Shown: positions 20,873 to 32,869 of the stretch, piece after piece
Layout: every line of letters starts with the position of its first letter
Position numbering within the stretch: position 1 is the first letter of the stretch
Assembly (NCBI GenBank): GCA_009829735.1
Contig: CM020618.1
Location: 16,663,346-16,727,345, forward strand
Length of the DNA stretch: 64,000 bases
Source of the DNA: Pyropia yezoensis
Taxonomy: Eukaryota; Rhodophyta; Bangiophyceae; Bangiales; Bangiaceae
Direction of reading: 5' to 3'
Position numbers and translations under genes: made by a program
Notes under the pieces: model-generated
The model's database searches: none
What the model saw: only the letters and a program-made list of their open reading frames with translations
What the model was told of the DNA's origin: nothing

Positions 20873-23800
20873 ATGGAGGATCGCGTAGCGTCCTTTGATT
20901 GCGTCCACTGCCGCAGACAGTTCAGCCGCGTCCACACGTGCCTGAGGCACCTTCGACGAGGGCATCGCGGGCATCCTGCCACCTATGAGACGCGTCTTTT
21001 GCAGGCACGCCGGCCGGGTCACGAAACAAGCATGCCGACATGTGCTGCTGAGGGCGGCTCATCTGGGCCTGCCGCTTCGGCGCCGCCCGCATCTGCTGAT
21101 GGGGATGAGACTACAACAGCATACGACGCCGGGCTCTGGGCATCCTCATACGCTGCATCATTGGTCCATTCGAGCATTTCGTCGCGCGTGACGGAGCTGT
21201 ACGAGGACTACCAGGACGTTTCACGCTCGTCTCCGTCGTACGCGAGCAGCGGTGCCTTGCCAACGCGCTTTACGTCGCCGTTTTTGCGCCAAGTGTTGCA
21301 CCACGTCACGCTGTCGACTCGCACTGGTCACCCACAGTATGCATGCCAGGACCTGTGGCGCCTTCTTACCAGCACACCGGGAGGTGATGCCGCGCCGCCT
21401 ATGTCGGCTGCTGCCGTGATGCAAGCATCGTTCACCTCCCAAACGTCTCTCTCTGAGGCTGTCAACTCTGAACGTCAGCGTTTGGATCACCTGGCCGGCT
21501 GGCGAGAGACATCCATGTCATCTTCCTCTGGAGAGTATCTGCTTGGGTATCGCGGCGGACTCCCACGGCTCCTCGAGGGTCTGATCAACTGCCCGGTGAA
21601 GCATATCTTCTCTCCTGGTGCGTCAGGCGTGCCAAGCGAGCTCGTGGGACCTTCTCGAGGCGCCATTTTTGACGCTTACGAGGCCGAAGTGCGCCAGTCT
21701 CACGGCGACCGGGCCTTTGTCTTACCGCTCACCGCCTTCTCGGACGCCACGACGCTGCCCAATTCTGGGGCAGCCACGGCCCACCCTCTTCGTTTGGCAT
21801 GCGAGATTCGCCCACCGGGAGCTGCCCGAGTGTTTGTCTCGGTGGGAGCCCTTCCCCAAGTGTTTGCGCAGCTGGGTCCCGGTGGGGCTGACAGGGCCCG
21901 CGTGGCTCGCCGGGAGCTGTTTCAGCGGTCTCTCTTTGTTGTACTTCGGGACGTCATTCAAGCCAGTCACGACGGTGTCGATGTTGAATTCGGTGGCAAG
22001 CTCGGCGTTTGGCGCGCGTTCCCTCGGTTGGGGTGCTATAGTGCGGACTTCCCTGAAAAGAGGGCGGCGCTGTGTTTACGGGTCGTCGGCTGTGCGCATC
22101 CGTGCTGCACATGCATCGCAGAGTTAAGTGTTGCCTGCAGCGCCGGTGGCCTCCGTGCGCCTCAGCGTGACGTGGTCGGCACTGTTACCGACATGCTGGT
22201 CGCGCATGCCCTCTCCACGAGTGACATCCGTGGTAGCTTTGCAGAGCGAGACTGTCTTTGCCATTTGCCTAGCTGCAACCCGCTGCCTCCGGCACTTGCA
22301 GCGATGGCTGGCCTTGGCACACCTCCGTACATGCTGTTCAAAGTTTTTGGTCTGGATACTCTCCACGTACGTTGACGATCTGGGCTGGCTTGATTGGTTT
22401 TTATTGTCAGGGGTGGCCTCTCACATGCCTCGATGGAACCGTTCTGACAGACTGTCTTTCACTCCTGCATACGTACCTGCTACGAACCGAGTGCCGATCC
22501 TTCTTTCTCAACAGGTGTTGGCTTTGGGCCTCTCCAGGGACGTGACGAACTGGGCAGTTGAGTGGCTCGTGGCCGTTTGCGGAAACGGTCCTGCCGTGTG
22601 CGGATCTGTGTCGTGGACGCTTGACGCAGCAAACGCCGAGCTCAGTTTTTTGGACGCCGTTCGGCAGTGTCGACCGTTGCTCCCGGTTGAGTCCATGAGG
22701 GTTGTGATGCGTGCGGTGTAGACTCGATCTGTTAGATGCGCTAGTCTATCTCGAGGTGTCCGCTTACGCGTACTCTGAGCAGCAAGGCGTCCACCATCCT
22801 GACCGTAAACTTGACGACCTCTGTCCTGTTTTGTTCGTGAGTGATGTGCTGCAACCTGGAATGTCGCGGCGGCTTCTCTCTCCCACTCAGGTACTTCGTG
22901 TTACCCGGAGTCAAGCAGGCGACATTCTCCGGTGCGCAGCTTCGTGCTGGCGCAAGCGCCTACGGCCTGATGACGGCAGGGTTGTTTGGCCCAGCCAACT
23001 GGCCCGCCGTCAAGGAGCAAGCGCTGGTGCGTAAGCGCCAAGGCACCGCACATACTGGAGACGTCCCGCCGTATGACTGGGGGCCGTACATTACCCGCTT
23101 TTGGGATAAGCTACCGGAAGACGCGGTATCGGCAACCATGATCGCTGTTGGTGAGCTGATGCACTCTCTCCACGGCTACAACGAGAGCAGGGACCGACCC
23201 TCGCGTGCTGAACGTGCTCGAAGCCTTGCGCAGCAGGCCCGGGCGTTTGTGCTTGGCATGTTGGAGCCTCTCTTTGGAACCAAGCATACCCCGAAGCTGC
23301 ATGGGGTGTTGTGTCACATTGGTGATGAAGTGCAGCTGCGCGACGACCTTTCCATGGCAGACACCAGCCTGAACGAGCAAAAGCACAAAGAGGAGAAGGC
23401 CGCCTACAAGCTGACCAACAGGCAGAGCCAGATTTTCGCGCGCCAACAGCTGAAGGTGACCCAGTCTCGTCTCATCCTCCAGGCCGAGAAGGACAGGCTG
23501 TCGAAGGACGCTGGCGCAAAGCAGGGCATGGACGCTGACAAGAGTGGCATTCATGAGCACGACGGAGACGACGTGCCTGCGGCGCTCAAAGCCGTGGGTG
23601 TAGGGGAGACGGGCGGAGAGCCGATGGCCCTGGAAGAGCTATGCGGCCGGCCTGGCTTGAGCAGAGCCGCGAGCGTGCTGGGTCTTCCTGCATACGCCGT
23701 CGTTTCCATCCTCTCCTTCACACACTTTACTGCCACCTATGCGTGGGGCGCGTTGCCCGGCTTGGAGGTGGTGCGGTCGTCCGAGCTGTACCACAACGCA

Positions 23801-24229
23801 GCCTGGCACGATGACGTGATGTACAAGACTGCTGACGGTCACGAGGTTATGTATGGCCGAATCCGGTGCCTTCTGGCGCGCGGCTCCGCGGGTAAGCGAG
23901 AAGCGGTTGCTGTGCTGCAGCATATGAAGCTCGCCAAATCTTTGTCGGGCTCTCCGTCTTCTGCAGCGGGCTACAAACGGCTGTGCTGGGCGTTTGCCAC
24001 CGAGGACGCGGAGTGGCCGATCGTGGAAGCAGTTACAGTCGACCGCCTTCTCCGCATTGTTCATGTCTTGCCCGACGTCGAGCTACTGGACGGCTCTCGT
24101 CGGGCTGTTGACCGACGTGCTGCCGTTTCTGATGCGCTCCGTGATCAGTTCTTCCTCGTTAAAAAGCTTTTCAAGTCCACGACACCAGCTCAACAACAAT
24201 CCTTACGATCGGAACTCAAGGTGCTATAG
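20873..24229 (+). CDS. Plavaka/CACTA-like DDE transposase, four exons
   Basis: Proposed exons are 20873-22370, 22411-22700, 22745-22836 and 22891-24229, with introns of 40, 44 and 54 bp. Joined, they give one open frame of 1072 codons plus stop. The GTGAGT donor of intron 3 is strong and the first two donors are weak. The N-terminus has a C2H2-type finger, FDCVHCRRQFSRVHTCLRH. Exon 1 then carries TTLPNSG...HPLRLACEI, CAHPCCTCI, and the conserved LDTLHV at its end. Exon 4 has KHTPKLHGVLCHI and SLNEQKHKEEKAAYKLTN. This set matches Plavaka-type transposases of the CACTA/Tnp2 superfamily (DDE catalysis, cut-and-paste transposition). An alternative reading is an unspliced gene broken by one inserted base near 22370, because the skipped frame there also looks conserved (VDDLGWLDWFLL). 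The start ATG at 20873 lies just before the zinc finger. Confidence 0.7.
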
Positions 24230-25007
24230 TTGCCACAGCTCGGGTCCGCTCATGCTGCATGCGACGCTGTGTGGCGAGGTCGAGCTGCGGCCGTGCTGAT
24301 AGGCGGCAACCGTATCGGGCGGCGGCGGTGTCGGCTTGGGGAGCGCTTTGCTTTGCTTGCCATCCTGGTACAACGAGGGGGTTGGGGAGCCGCGTTGGGG
24401 TGCCCGATTCTTCTGCGGTGGCTGCTCCGCTTGGGTCTTAGGCGAGAGGCGCCATCTGCGCATCGGTGTTTCGTGCCGACTCGAGAGGGGATCTGGGACG
24501 GCTCCTCATCCAGGAGGGGGGCGCGCTGGCAGTGCGGCCTCCGGGTACGGATAGCACATCCTCTCCCGATCTGCACCTGACTCATTTCATGCTGCGCAAG
24601 ACGTGTGGGAAGGTTTGTGGAAGGGGGGGGGGTGATGGTGGGGATTGAGAGGTTGGTGGCGTGGTCGCGACTGCGCCTACCTTGACCGTGGACGCGTGCT
24701 TCACGGCCAGGCTGCAGCTTACGCGATGAGGTGCGAGCGTGGAGGTGGGGTGAAGCCGGACATCAGTAGATAGTTGGAGTGCTCGGCTTTATGTTGCATA
24801 GTTCCCAAGCATGCAACGGTTGCCCATGCGCACTCCACTCTCACCTTAGAAGCAAACATATTCCTCTCCGTAGAAAAGATACCCCTCAGCTCCCACGGGT
24901 TTCACATTGGTAGCCACCAAGTCTACTGCGTGAGGCAAAGTCACATCATTCATGGATAACGCGGGGTTGAAGCGCTGAACCATCTCCACGTTAGCCTTGC
25001 GGCTTTC
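24230..25007. other. Right flank of the transposase, no gene
   Basis: From 24230 to about 24650 the sequence has short G-rich frames with no domain. 24650-25007 is lower GC and probably belongs to the host sequence into which the retrotransposon at 25008 inserted. I did not find a terminal inverted repeat matching the region before 20873. Confidence 0.4.
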
Positions 25008-25368
25008 TATAGCAGTATGGATGACCGTATTGTGACCCCAATATAGGGGACTACTTCTAACCCTTATCTTTCAATTTGGGAGTCCGTATTGGCCACGGTA
25101 TCTATAAGTTACGTATGACCAGAGGGACTTGCATCTTGGGGTGGAGGGAAGTTAGTAGTGTCTCCGAGGGTTTATAACGAGGGGGCCGGTGACGAATCCA
25201 CCGCCGGCCATGGTAGAACAACAAACCCCTCCCATTTGGGCTCCCATCCTGGTCCCGTGGCTTGCGCTCGAAGGACAGCAACCTTGGCCTCCCGATGACG
25301 TTGGTGCCGATCGCCCTTCGTGAGTGTTCCCTGCGAGTGGACGTGCAGCGGATCACTATTGTGCTACA
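25008..25368 (+). repeat. 5' LTR, family 1 copy A
   Basis: About 361 bp, homologous throughout to the LTR at 41353-41714. It ends TGCTACA immediately before the primer-binding site. Copy B shows the terminal inverted pair TGTAG...CTACA; here the first bases are mutated to TATAG. No matching 3' LTR is present in the window. Confidence 0.85.
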
Positions 25369-25369
25369 T

Positions 25370-25387
25370 TGGTGGAGTAGCAGGGGA
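25370..25387 (+). other. Primer-binding site, copy A
   Basis: TGGTGGAGTAGCAGGGGA starts one base after the LTR. It differs at one position from the site in copy B and family 2. The TGG start fits a tRNA 3' CCA end. Confidence 0.75.
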
Positions 25388-25594
25388 CGGGTTTCCGTCA
25401 CCCTTGTGGTGACGCCGTCTTCGGCCCTGGCACACGGATAGGGATACGGTCCTTTTCTTGTACTCGTGGTGTTGCGATCTGGTTGATTGTGTTGAGTGGG
25501 TACGTTTGACTGCGATCTACTGTTACTCTCCCCAAACCTACCCCTTCGCTCTCTTATTCGTGGTGACTGTTTCGTCGGTTGACTGATTGTGACT

Positions 25595-27771
25595 ATGTCT
25601 ACCCAAGCGACGGGGAACGTTCAAGATGACGGATCGGCGTCGACGCCCACCCCGGAGCTGAACCCGGGAACCGGGATCGGTAACCCGATCGACAACATTG
25701 AGACGCCGATGCTCTCCGGTGCCGGATCGACGTTTGGTACGGCGTGGACGGCCGGGGGCGGCAGACCGCCTCAACCGTTTTCTGCCGACCTCACTCCGCC
25801 GCCACCTTCACCAGGGGACTCCCTGATGGCATCATTGGCTCGCAAAGAGACCCGGTTCACCGGACTCGACGCCCGTCAAGAGCGTACGGAGGACGCAATG
25901 GCTGTGCTGATGTCAACACGCCACACGACGGTACCCCGTCGTGTTACTCTCACACCGTTACGGTTCGAACCGGCCGGGCTACTTTCGGAGTTCACCAGGG
26001 TCGATCCCGGTGTTGCTACTCCTGGACAACCCCCGGATACGGCGGGTTATGGATCCAACTCGTCAGCCGAGTTGGAACGTAGCCACACGGAGCGCTACGC
26101 TCGGAGCACCCAGAGCGGACTCCGCGGACACCTTCCGGCGGATACTTACGCCGGAACAGAGTCGGCTATGGGCGGGGGCGGTACCCTATCGCAGTACCCC
26201 CCCGACGACGGAAGCAAAGCAACTCGGGTACCCGAGGCACCGACGCCGGAAGTTCCAGCGTCACCGATGCAAGCTATGACAGCGCAGGTTACTGCGAGCT
26301 TACTGAAGCGGATGGAGTCCGATGAGCTTACTCATCAACTGGCCAAGCGACTGGATATCCAGGACGCTGACACGGAGATCGTCAACGAAGTCTTCCGGTC
26401 GGTACTGACTCCTGAATGTTATCGTTTGGAAGACCGATCCACTATCGTGTCGGAATCGATGCGTACTACCTCACATCGAGCGGTCCGCTCTATGCGGACC
26501 CTTATGAAGGGAGTCCCTATGTTCGGGTGCCCGAACGGACGCCCGTTGGCAGTCATTGGCTTCTTGACTAGCTTCAAGGCAGCCGCAGACAAGGCACTCG
26601 TTAACGAGGGGCTAGCCCTGGAGATCCTCCCGTTCTTTGTTGATGAATGGGTACGAGGCATCCTCCGCCAGGCATGCCCGATGCCGGGAACGAGGGTCGC
26701 AGCCACCCCCATGGATTACCGTGGTATTCTGAAGGAGCTGCTCAGCAGCTACCTCAGTGAGGACAAGTGCGAAGACCACTACCGGGCCCTTCGCACCGCA
26801 ACCGCCCAGTCCTGGGAGGATGAGAAGATGTTCGGACGCCGGATCCAGAGCTCGACTACGAACTGGGGAAGCTCCTCGGAGAAGGGGAGCTACGGGCCAT
26901 CCTGTTCGCAGGAGTACCCAACTACGTGCGGATATCCGCACGGGGAGCCAATACGGCTCGGACGAATTTCAGTCGACTGATGCACATGTGCAAGTCCCTG
27001 GGGGACGCCTACCGGGTGCTACACCCGGAGTGTGCCTTGGCCCCGAAGCCCAAGGGTGAGGGGGGCAAGCCCAACCTCACCCCGGTACCGAGGCAAAAGA
27101 AGGTGAAACGCAAGGCCGCACCAGTACTGGTGGCGACCGAGTATGCCCCCACGGGTGAGGAAGAATCTCTGGTCGACCAACAGGGCCACCTGTTGCTACC
27201 GGAGACGCCGGTGATTGATGAGCAAGGTACTGTAGCGTACATCACCCCGGCTGGGACCCAGTTCCAGGTCAACGAGGGTGCGCGTCGTCGCGTCCGGAAT
27301 GTACGGACTACGGCGTATGCTCCGGTTACGGGTAACCCGCACCAACCCCTGCCGACATGGGCGGTGCGTACGGAGGCACCTCCGCACATCGCGGGTAGGA
27401 CCAACAAGCTGGGGGAGTCCATGTTCCGTTTGGCACCGGGACCCAAGGCCTACCAAGGGGCCGACACTCGGGCGCCCGAGGCAGGCAACCGGACCTATGG
27501 AGCCCACCCGACGCGGACGCCCGGGACGGCCGGCACTTCCGGATGTATGTTGTGCGTAGACCCCCAGCACTGGGTGTCCTCATGCCCACTCATCCCGGAC
27601 GAGCCTCGACGGGCAGCGGCGCAACGCAAGGCATCCATTGGGGGGTATCCCGCCAGAGCACCGGCACCGGGTAGGCAGCAAGCTCCAGGAGGAGCACTGG
27701 CAGTCGAGGAGGCACCTCCTCTCCCGGATATCCCGGAAGACAGTACCCGGCCAAACGCGGGAAACGAGTAA
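25595..27771 (+). pseudogene. gag, family 1 copy A (frameshifted)
   Basis: The ATG at 25595 opens a frame to 26980, and the protein continues in another frame (from about 26860) to TAA 27769-27771. Compared with copy B, one base is missing near 26853, in the codons for GRRIQELDYELG. The retrotransposon gag core is around 26280-27000. A CCHC zinc knuckle, CMLCVDPQHWVSSC (C-x2-C-x4-H-x4-C), lies near 27544-27585. The gene ends GNE-stop, with GGGAAAC just before the last codon, as in the other copies. The N-terminal third is Pro/Thr/Gly-rich. Confidence 0.85.
27759..27765 (+). other. -1 frameshift heptamer GGGAAAC, copy A
   Basis: In the gag frame it reads G-GGA-AAC, followed by GAG and the gag stop TAA. 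A slip of -1 enters the pol frame, which is open here. See the equivalent sites at 44111 and 55632. Confidence 0.75.
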
Positions 27772-30667
27772 GAGGAAGGACGACACGGGGTCGCTGGAGC
27801 AACCCTAGCAAGCCACCGCGGACTGCCGCGGGGAAAGCCCCACGGAGAGCGCGGTTGAGCCGACACCGCATCAATCTCCGGGTACACCTTCCGGCCCCGA
27901 CGACACGGCGTCAGGGGAATGATGACCAACCTCCAAGGAAAGCAGGCGAGGACGGGAAGCCCTGTCACGTTGAACCAGACAAGGGCCCTGTCCAGGATGC
28001 CCGAGCTGCACCGGATATTGGTGTAGGCCACGTACTGTTCACCTTGGAGAACTTCAAGGAGTCAGCCACACTGGGGGTTGACCCCCAGTCGACCCGATCG
28101 TATTTCCCTGTAATGGACACAGGGGCTGGGCCGAACCTTATCCGGAGCGATACCCTCCCGGACAAGTGGCTCCCGCGAGTCAGAGTGACTCGGGGACCCA
28201 CGATCAAGGATGCGAATGGTCGTCTCATTCGTACGACCGCAGCGATGTCGCTGCGCGTCACCATCGGGGAAGTCACTACGGAAGTCGACTTCCTGGTATG
28301 TGAGACTCTATCTGTGCCCTGCGTACTGGAATGCACCTTCATCAACGTTCACGTGGATGCAATCCGGCCGGGCCGGAGAACTGTTGAGCTACAAGAGGCT
28401 GACGGGACGAAGAGAGGACAGACAGCTATCGCCAGGGATCTGGCGCTACAAGGGAGGCACGGTAACGTGACTCAGGTATACGCAAACGTAGAGCCGATGA
28501 CACTCCGGCTGGCCAAGCGGACTCGCTTTGAGCCGTTGTCGGAGACAGTCCTCCCGGTTAACTGTGACCTAGCAGGCATCTGCAGAGTCCAGTCCAACCT
28601 ACGGACCTACAAGCGCCATGGGCTGACCATGGCCAACGGTATCGTAGACCTCCCAGCGGGGGGGTGATCACTGCTCGTCATGGCGAACTATCGCCGTAAG
28701 GCAGTCACCCTTCCGAGAGGGACTATGCTCGGGATCGCCGAGCTCTGCGAAGGAGACATCCTTACCCCTGACGAGGAAGGTCAAGTGGAACCACTTGAGG
28801 TACTGGCGGTCGCCGAGACCAACGAGCTGATGGAACCCGACGCCGAGAAGCCTAACCAATCACCAGCTCCGGCGGACATTCCGCCGAAGGAACAAGAAGC
28901 CTTGAAGGCACTGGCCGAGGCTGACCTCGACCACCTTCCCCCTTCGGTAGCCGAAGGGGTACGACGGATGCTAAGAAAGCATGACGTCATGTGGACCGGA
29001 GGGGCCCTGGGTACCATTGGGGCAACCCAACATCGTGTAGACCTGGTACCAGGTGCACGACCAGCGCGGTCGCAACCGCACCGAGCGGGACCCATGCAAT
29101 GAGAGATCGTTGACGGAGAAGTGAAGAGGATGAGCGAAGCTAAGGTGATCCGACCTTTGATGTCGGAGTGGGGCGCCCCAGTCATTATTGTACCGAAGAA
29201 GGATCAAACCCCTCGGTTCTGCATGGATTATCGACGCCTCAACTTGGCTACCAAGAAAGACTCATACCCTTTACCAAGGATGGACGAGTGTATCGAATCC
29301 CTGGGGGAAGCTACAGTGTTTACCACTATCGACTGCAATGCCGGGTACTGGCAGATCCCAGTTGCAGAGGAGGATATCCCCAAGACGGCGTTCGTCTGTC
29401 ACAGCGGAGTGTACGAGCTCCTAAGGATGCCCTTCGAATTGTCCAACGCCCCCGCCACATTGCAGCGGGCTGTCGACATTATACTGTCGGGATTGAAGTG
29501 GCGTAACTGCCTGGTGTACCTGGACGATGTCATCGTTTTCTCGCGTAACATGGATGACCATGTGCAACATGTCGACGAGGTACTCACCCTCTTGCGGAAC
29601 GCCGGGGTAACCCTGCGTCTCAAGAAGTGCGCCTTCTTTCAACAGACCGTCGAGTATCTGGGTCACCAGATCACACCAGGTAAACTGGGAGTGCTCGAAG
29701 CTAATACCCGGGCACTCCGGGATGCGCGATACCCTACCACCCAGACACAGCTGAAAAGCTTCCTAGGGATGTGCAACGTATACCGACGGTTCGTCAAGGA
29801 CTTCGCTCGTATAGCCAAGCCGTTAACGGTTCTGACGAGCAGCGCCTTGCCAAAGGTACTCCAACCTCCCTCGCCGAGCGAGGGAGAGGCATTCGAGCTG
29901 CTCAAGCAAGCCCTGCTAGCCCCACCCGTGCTTGCGTTGCCGCATAGACGCGGGACCTTCGTCATCGACGTCGATGCCTGCGTACCCAAGTGAGATGCAC
30001 CCTGTTACAGGGGGAGACGATCATCGGTACCGAAAATGCTATCCCGGACCTACATCCGGTAGGGTACTTCAGCCGGACACTCAACCCGGCTGAGCGTAAC
30101 TATAGTGCAACCGAACGCGAGTGCCTCGGAGTCATATGGGCAGTGCAACTGCTCCGTCCATACCTGGAAGGATCCAGGCTCATCGTGAGGTCCGACCACG
30201 AACCGTTACGATGGCTCCTCTACTTTGGTGACAAGGATTCCGACAGCCATGCACGGCTTGCTCGGTGGAGGCTAAAGGTGGCCGAGCACGACTACCGGAC
30301 CATATACAAGGCCGGCGCTACGCATCATCTGGGAGACGCGCTGTCGCGACTCGATACACCAAGCGGGGATACCCTACAAGTGGACGAGGACATCCCGGTG
30401 GTACCGTTTTGCATGGAGGGTATCGCCACCCAGAGTATGGTTGACCATACCATGGCACTTCTTGCGTGCCCATTGACCCTCGCGGACTTCCGCGAGGCAC
30501 CGGCCAATGACGATGACTGTAAACGCCATCGCGCTAACCTCCTGGCCGGCACGGCCGGCATCTTCTCCGAGAATGAGGACGGACTCATATACCGGCGGGC
30601 ACCCGCAGATGGACGACATCAAGTCGTGGTTCCCGTGTCCTTACGACAAGCCTTCATGGAACGATAA
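27763..30667 (+). pseudogene. pol (protease, RT, RNase H), family 1 copy A, broken
   Basis: The order follows copy B: aspartic protease MDTGAG near 28113-28130, reverse transcriptase with YLDD near 29518-29529, then RNase H. Breaks relative to copy B are a TGA near 28666 (copy B has TCG), a TGA near 29100-29102 (copy B has CGA) and a one-base deletion near 29978, after which the frame shifts. In the RT a conserved MPFGLSN is changed to MPFELSN. The integrase is missing because homology to copy B ends at about 30705. Confidence 0.88.
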
Positions 30668-30705
30668 CACGAGAACCCTACAGCCGGACACCCGGGGGGT
30701 TCGCG

Positions 30706-31239
30706 CAGGCGCATCTTGTCTATCTCTGTTAAGTCCCCGCGCTGGAGTTCCTTGCGCCAGATGGCCAGGCAGTCTTGCTGGCACCGGACCGCGCTGACGT
30801 CCCCAACCACCGTGGTGAAGCGCTGGCCCGCCAGAGGATCTGGACCAAGGAGCATGTCCGGGAGACCCACCGGGGGGGTCTCGACCGGGCGTGACGCTAG
30901 AACCGGAGGCACTTCTTCCGCACCCTCCACCGCGACGACCGGCGTCTGCACCGACAGTTGGGGAACCGAAGGCAGGGGCAGGCAATAACCGCCCGAGCTC
31001 TCCTCGTCAGGATCCACAGCCGGAGCCACGGGCCGAAACTGGATCTCGGAGCTGGACATGCCGTCCAGAACCAAAGGGAACGGGAAGGCCAAGGTGACGG
31101 GGGACAGGGGGGTAGGCAACCACGGCTCGGGGGGAAGACGCTTGACCTCGGTACCGTTGTGGAAGTACGCGAGGATGTGCACGATGGCACCTCGTACGGC
31201 TCGAGGACGTGCCGGACGAGGGAGGAAGCTATGAAGCAT
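30706..31239 (-). pseudogene. N-terminal part of the family 2 antisense ORF
   Basis: The minus-strand frame opens with ATG at 31239-31237, inside the LTR, and encodes MLHSFLPRPARPRAVRGAI and onward. After about 116 residues it reads RPVETPPVGLPDMLLG, matching RPVETPPVGLPEMLLG at the start of the sequenced part of the antisense ORF at 49440. CQQDCLAIWRKELQRG is also shared. The match ends at about 30706, where the family 1 sequence begins. It shows the N-terminus that is hidden by the assembly gap in the longer copy. Function unknown. Confidence 0.65.
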
Positions 31240-31580
31240 CCCTGGCCCTGACTTGGCACCGACCCGGGATGGCGACCAGGGGACACCAGGTGCCAGGACA
31301 CGCCCGCCCTGTGGGGATGGTTGGCGGCGGTGGCCCGTGCCCAGCACTGGGATGCGGTGGACTACGCTACCCACACGAACGAGAGGGACTGGTGATGAGT
31401 TTTTGCATACTTGTGAGGGACTGGATTTGAGAGAAGCGCTACCGTGCGTATCTGTCGGCCCCGCCGACAGGCACGTGAGGCAACAGGCATACCATTCTTG
31501 TAGCTCCCTTTCTGTGTTACCTGTCCCTTTTCCCCGAGTGATACTGACACATGTCTCAAGTGGATCGAGTTTAAACCACA
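31232..31580 (+). repeat. Family 2 3' LTR (short form)
   Basis: It starts TGAAGCATCCCTGG and ends TTAAACCACA. It matches the minus-strand LTR at 57600-58170 at both ends but lacks an internal part of about 200 bp (corresponding to about 57740-57960). The bases outside do not form an obvious target-site duplication with the left end of copy A. Confidence 0.75.
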
Positions 31581-32869
31581 GGACTTACGCAGACGAGCCC
31601 CGCGTGGACGGGGAAGACGTGACTCGCCTTTTGACCCATCTGTGCTGCGGCTATCGGAAAAGGGACGCGGGGTGCTCGGGGAGACAGCCTCCGTCCCTTT
31701 GATGTTACAACACACAACGCCCCACGTTGCACTCATGATTAGAAAAATGCATAGGGAGCCGCCAGTCGCCGCCGTGGGAGCCGACCAGGCAGGGCCTAGA
31801 GCGACAATCATGTAAGTTCAAGCCGCGAGGATTTTTCTTATTGCATGGCAGGTTCTGATGCTTTCCGCCGCGGTCACCATCTTGGAGGGGGCCAATCACC
31901 GCCTCCGCCGCCGCCGCAACCTCCTCCAGAGGCGCTAGCACGCCCGCAAGCGCCGCCGCCGCCCAGCGGGCCGCGCCAACGTTCCGGCTGTCTCATTCCG
32001 GGGGAAGCCCATGCCCCCGCCTCGGCCCCTGCCGCACACGATGCCGCCTGTCTCGGCGCTACCGGAACCGCCCTGGCACCTTCTCCGACTCGTCTCATCC
32101 AGCGCAGCGGGCGGGATCGGCCGTGGGACGCCCGCGACCCACGCCGCCGCACCCCACGCCCCCGCTGCCCACAATATCTCACTAATTACTACATTAATGA
32201 GCGCCTCCCTCCCTCCCCGCACCCTCACTTTTTCGAGTCGTTCTGGTCGAATCATCTGCGAGAACTGCGCGAGAAGGGCCCACGCTGACGCCACCCTCAA
32301 AGCCCCGTTCATAATATAGTGCCTCCTCCTCGCCCCCTTAGCGGTCCGTCTCCGCTCTTGTACGTCCTCATCTAAAATGCACCTCATAGAGGTCCAACAA
32401 CGTCAGTCATACAAAATGACGCGGCTCTCTCCACTGCATCCTGAAGAGCGAGCAGGGAACATTCAAATGTCTTGAAACTTTCAGGTACCACTAGAAGCGC
32501 TAATCAAACTTAAAAGCATCCTTAATCAAACAACGAATCTCGTATGTGCATGGCACCCGAGCCCTTGTGTACTTCCCTGCGACTCATGGAGCCCCTCTTG
32601 TCATCCAGTTGGCTTATTTGGTGGTCAAAAAGCCCCTGGTGGAGCCGTTTGTGCTCGTTTGGCTAATAACTTCGGGACCGTCTGTACGTGACCGTCTCAA
32701 CCATTTATTGCGACGGACACCCGGATCTGACCTATTAGCACTTTACCAGCTCCACGGTTGCTCTGGATGAAAAGGCCAAAGCTCGGAGAATAGCAATACG
32801 TAGCGCTGCAAAATTCTGCCTCTCAAAACGGAAGGAACAGGTCTTTAAGTCCGTAGGTAACAAGGATTA
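31581..32869. other. Intergenic; one doubtful ORF
   Basis: A plus ORF at 31845-32288 (ATG, 147 residues) is Pro/Ala-rich and ends with a more ordinary tail, QYLTNYYINERLPPSPH. It has no recognised domain and is overlapped by an equally long minus frame, so it is doubtful. 32330-32869 is lower GC with no gene. Confidence 0.35.

Larger units (their letters stand above)
25008..30705 (+). mobile_element. Ty3/gypsy chromovirus-like element, family 1 copy A (3' truncated)
   Basis: This is the same family as the element at 41353, with clear homology from the LTR through gag, protease, RT and RNase H. Homology to copy B stops at about 30700-30706, inside the linker between RNase H and the integrase zinc finger. 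The following bases belong to family 2 (see 30706-31580). gag and pol carry several disabling mutations, so the copy is dead. The left end begins TATAGCAG, where copy B has TGTAGCAA. Confidence 0.9.
30706..31580 (+). mobile_element. Family 2 retrotransposon 3' end (antisense ORF piece plus LTR)
   Basis: From about 30706 the sequence matches family 2 (49441-58170) rather than family 1. It contains the 5' part of the family 2 antisense ORF on the minus strand and then an LTR in plus orientation. It is fused directly to the interior of copy A, so copy A plus this piece form a chimera. Confidence 0.8.

Noticed and set aside
22128-22721. Separate gene overlapping the end of transposase exon 1
   Set aside because: Its second half is explained as transposase sequence (exon 2 or the product of a frameshift); its first half is out of frame with the conserved exon 1.
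28071-28088. Hairpin CTGGGGG-TTGA-CCCCCAG in copy A, also kept in copy B
   Set aside because: It lies in conserved coding sequence (LGVDPQS), so protein constraint is enough to explain its conservation.
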